A stretch of DNA of 14,385 bases from assembly GCA_028290245.1 (NCBI GenBank), contig JAQGKG010000053.1, forward strand, positions 1 through 14,385, read 5' to 3'. Under the pieces are notes generated by a model. It was not told where the DNA came from. It worked only from the letters and a program-made list of their open reading frames with translations, and made no database searches. Within the stretch, counting starts at the first letter, position 1. Each line of letters starts with the position of its first letter. Positions 12,880-14,385 of the stretch are shown in pieces. The DNA is from Devosia sp. (GTDB lineage: Bacteria; Pseudomonadota; Alphaproteobacteria; Rhizobiales; Devosiaceae). The translations under genes and the position numbers were made by a program.

Positions 12880-14385
12880 CTACGGCTTCGGTGAAACAAT
12901 CTCGCCCCAGCTATCCAAAAACCGCTTCCGCCGCTGTTGATCCAGCGACACCATCAGCGCCGGCCCCAAGGGTATCGGCTGCAGCACCCCGCGCCCGCGT
13001 GCCGAGATCGCCTCGCTGGTCCACTCGCCAACCGTGCCATTCACCACCGACCCCAGCGCCGTCGGGCCCGCCGCAATCGCCTGTCCCGGCGGCGACAGCG
13101 CAAAATCCACAAACGCCTTGCCCAACTCGGGGTAGGGCGCATCGCGCGGGATCAGCATCGAGCGCGTCAGCACCAGCACATAATCATCCGGCACCACGAT
13201 TTCGATATTGGCCCCTGCCGCCTTGCGCGCAAATGCATACGACCCCAGCACATTATACCCCAGCGCCAGCGACCCATCCGCCACGCCATTCAAAATTGCC
13301 GGGCTCGACCCCGAGAACTGAGCATCGACGCGCCCGAACGCCGCCGCCAGCCGCCAGAAGTTCGACGAAATCACTTGGTCCTGCGACGCCAGCAGATAAC
13401 CCACGCCTGATAACGCAATGTCATATGTCGCAATCGCGCCGCGGAACCGCTCGGTCTGCGTCTCCAGCATTTCCGCCAGCGTCAAATGCGTCCGCGGCGC
13501 TTCCTCGGCCGACATCCGGTCCGGATTATAGATGATCACCGCCGGCTCGAAGGTGAAGCCAAACACCTCGTTGCGCCAATGCGCCCACTCCGGCAGCCCA
13601 CCGAGATAGGGGCTGTCATAGGCTAGCGCGTAGCCGTCATTGGCCAGCTTGATCTGAAGGTCCGACGCCGAACTCACCAGCAGGTCTGGCCTCGGCACCA
13701 TGTCGCCCGCCAGGTAGCGATCATACAGCGGTCGCGAATCCGTCTCCTCGTAGATCACCGTCACATCCGGTCGCACCACCTGAAACCCGGCAATAAACTG
13801 CGCAAACAGCGGCGTGTCGGTCACCCCGACGATGGTCAGCACCGTGTCGCTGCTGCCATTCGGCGCCGGATAGCTTGTCGACGCCGCCTGGATATCCTGC
13901 GACCCAGCCAGCAACAGGCACAACACCAGCGCCGACAGCGAACCCAGCGCCCGCCGCAACTGCTCCACCTTGGCCGTTCGTCCCATCAGCGGCAGATCGA
14001 TCTCCACCACCAGCCCGCCGCCGTCCCGATCCTTCAGCCTCAGTGCCCCGCGATGCGCTTCCGCCACCCGCTTGACGATCGACAGTCCCAACCCCGAACC
14101 AATCCTCGAACTACTGCTCGCCCCACGCTTGAATCGCTCCAACACCATCAGCTTCTCCGCCTCGGCAATGCCTGGTCCCCTGTCGCTCACCGCCATGATC
14201 ACCACGCCGTCCGTGACCACACCGCTGATCTCAACCAGCCCATCCGAATACACCAGCGCATTGTCCACCACGTTCCGCACCATCTCCCGCAGCGCCACCC
14301 TATCGCCACGGATCTGCGCTTCGCTCACGGCGTCCGGCAATTCCACCACTAGCCGCCCCGCCTGGTCCGGATCCAGCCGCTGCCG
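12880..14385 (-). CDS. Sensor histidine kinase fused to AfuA/FbpA-like periplasmic binding domain, N-terminus cut
   Basis: The frame is open from the right edge for 501 residues. The first part is the end of a histidine-kinase ATPase domain: N box ALREMVRNVVDNAL, G1 box VSDRGPGI, F-box ERFKRG, G2 box GSGLGLSIVKRVAEAH, and the final strand LVVEIDLPL. Without any stop it runs on into a basic stretch (GRTAKVEQLRR) and a hydrophobic helix (LGSLSALVLCLLLAG). About 330 residues of a type-2 solute-binding protein like the iron-binding AfuA/FbpA group follow: TIVGVTDTPLFAQFIAGFQ, RPDLLVSSASDL, VIIYNPDRM, ALGYNVLGSYA and ILIPRD-like LIPRDAPYPELGKAFVDFAL. The topology fits: cytosolic kinase, one membrane pass, periplasmic sensor. 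An ATG at 13986 could start a separate 368-residue secreted binding protein, but no good ribosome site is near. The kinase start and H box lie outside the window. Confidence 0.85.
   Translation of the reverse strand, partial: RQRLDPDQAGRLVVELPDAVSEAQIRGDRVALREMVRNVVDNALVYSDGLVEISGVVTDGVVIMAVSDRGPGIAEAEKLMVLERFKRGASSSSRIGSGLGLSIVKRVAEAHRGALRLKDRDGGGLVVEIDLPLMGRTAKVEQLRRALGSLSALVLCLLLAGSQDIQAASTSYPAPNGSSDTVLTIVGVTDTPLFAQFIAGFQVVRPDVTVIYEETDSRPLYDRYLAGDMVPRPDLLVSSASDLQIKLANDGYALAYDSPYLGGLPEWAHWRNEVFGFTFEPAVIIYNPDRMSAEEAPRTHLTLAEMLETQTERFRGAIATYDIALSGVGYLLASQDQVISSNFWRLAAAFGRVDAQFSGSSPAILNGVADGSLALGYNVLGSYAFARKAAGANIEIVVPDDYVLVLTRSMLIPRDAPYPELGKAFVDFALSPPGQAIAAGPTALGSVVNGTVGEWTSEAISARGRGVLQPIPLGPALMVSLDQQRRKRFLDSWGEIVSPKP

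Noticed and set aside
12639..13535. A 298-codon plus-strand reading frame
   Set aside because: It lies antisense to the kinase-binding-protein gene. Its product is a monotonous Pro/Ser/Ala/Arg sequence typical of the back strand of a high-GC gene, and it starts inside the palindromic repeat region without a ribosome site.
13971..13990. Frameshift or lost stop splitting the kinase and binding protein
   Set aside because: The kinase frame continues correctly to its last beta strand (VEIDLPL) and the binding-protein frame is the same, so no shift is visible. A TGA exists only in another frame. A sequencing error cannot be excluded and is kept as a test in the findings.

Overview
The window looks like a chromosomal segment of an alphaproteobacterium of the order Hyphomicrobiales; a Devosia-like genus is my best guess. 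The reasons are the high GC content, an HWE-type histidine kinase, small stress proteins typical of that order (DUF6766, YciE/YciF-type DUF892, DUF3606, GlsB/YeaQ), and repeated promoters of the alphaproteobacterial EcfG sigma-factor type (GGAAC-N16-CGTT). The genus call is inference from gene content only.

Left part, 1-6213, is a stress and signalling island. It starts with a luciferase-like flavin oxidoreductase cut by the left edge (minus). Then come a DUF6766 membrane protein (minus) and, divergently, a ferritin-like DUF892 protein (plus). Next is a four-gene run of tiny overlapping genes headed by DUF3606 (plus), a conserved small hypothetical gene (minus), and an 85-residue unknown protein overlapping a single-domain response regulator (plus). 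A PAS-HWE histidine kinase and a second single-domain response regulator (both minus) follow, then a GlsB/YeaQ membrane protein (plus). By eye I find seven EcfG-like promoters here, all with a 16-base spacer: two perfect, five with one mismatch. Two of them interlock on opposite strands and face divergent genes. This suggests a locus under the general stress response, with its own kinase and two receivers.

Middle part, 6285-9042: a spermidine-synthase-like methyltransferase-fold protein (minus), and divergently a GAF-GGDEF-EAL cyclic-di-GMP protein with both catalytic signatures intact.

Right part, 9043-14385: a complete tctC-tctB-tctA operon (plus) for a tripartite tricarboxylate transporter. 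It is preceded by an inverted-repeat candidate operator and closed by a strong terminator. A perfect 10-bp GC hairpin followed by four T lies just inside tctB and may set the ratio of binding protein to membrane subunits. Then follow a 56-residue conserved small protein (minus) and a gene-free stretch with a palindromic repeat. Last is a gene open at the right edge (minus) whose single reading frame joins a histidine-kinase ATPase domain, a membrane-anchor-like segment and an AfuA/FbpA-like periplasmic binding domain. This kinase-binding-protein fusion beside tctCBA is the most unusual object in the window. It could be a one-piece substrate sensor controlling the transporter, analogous to the TctDE and PgtB/PgtC arrangements.
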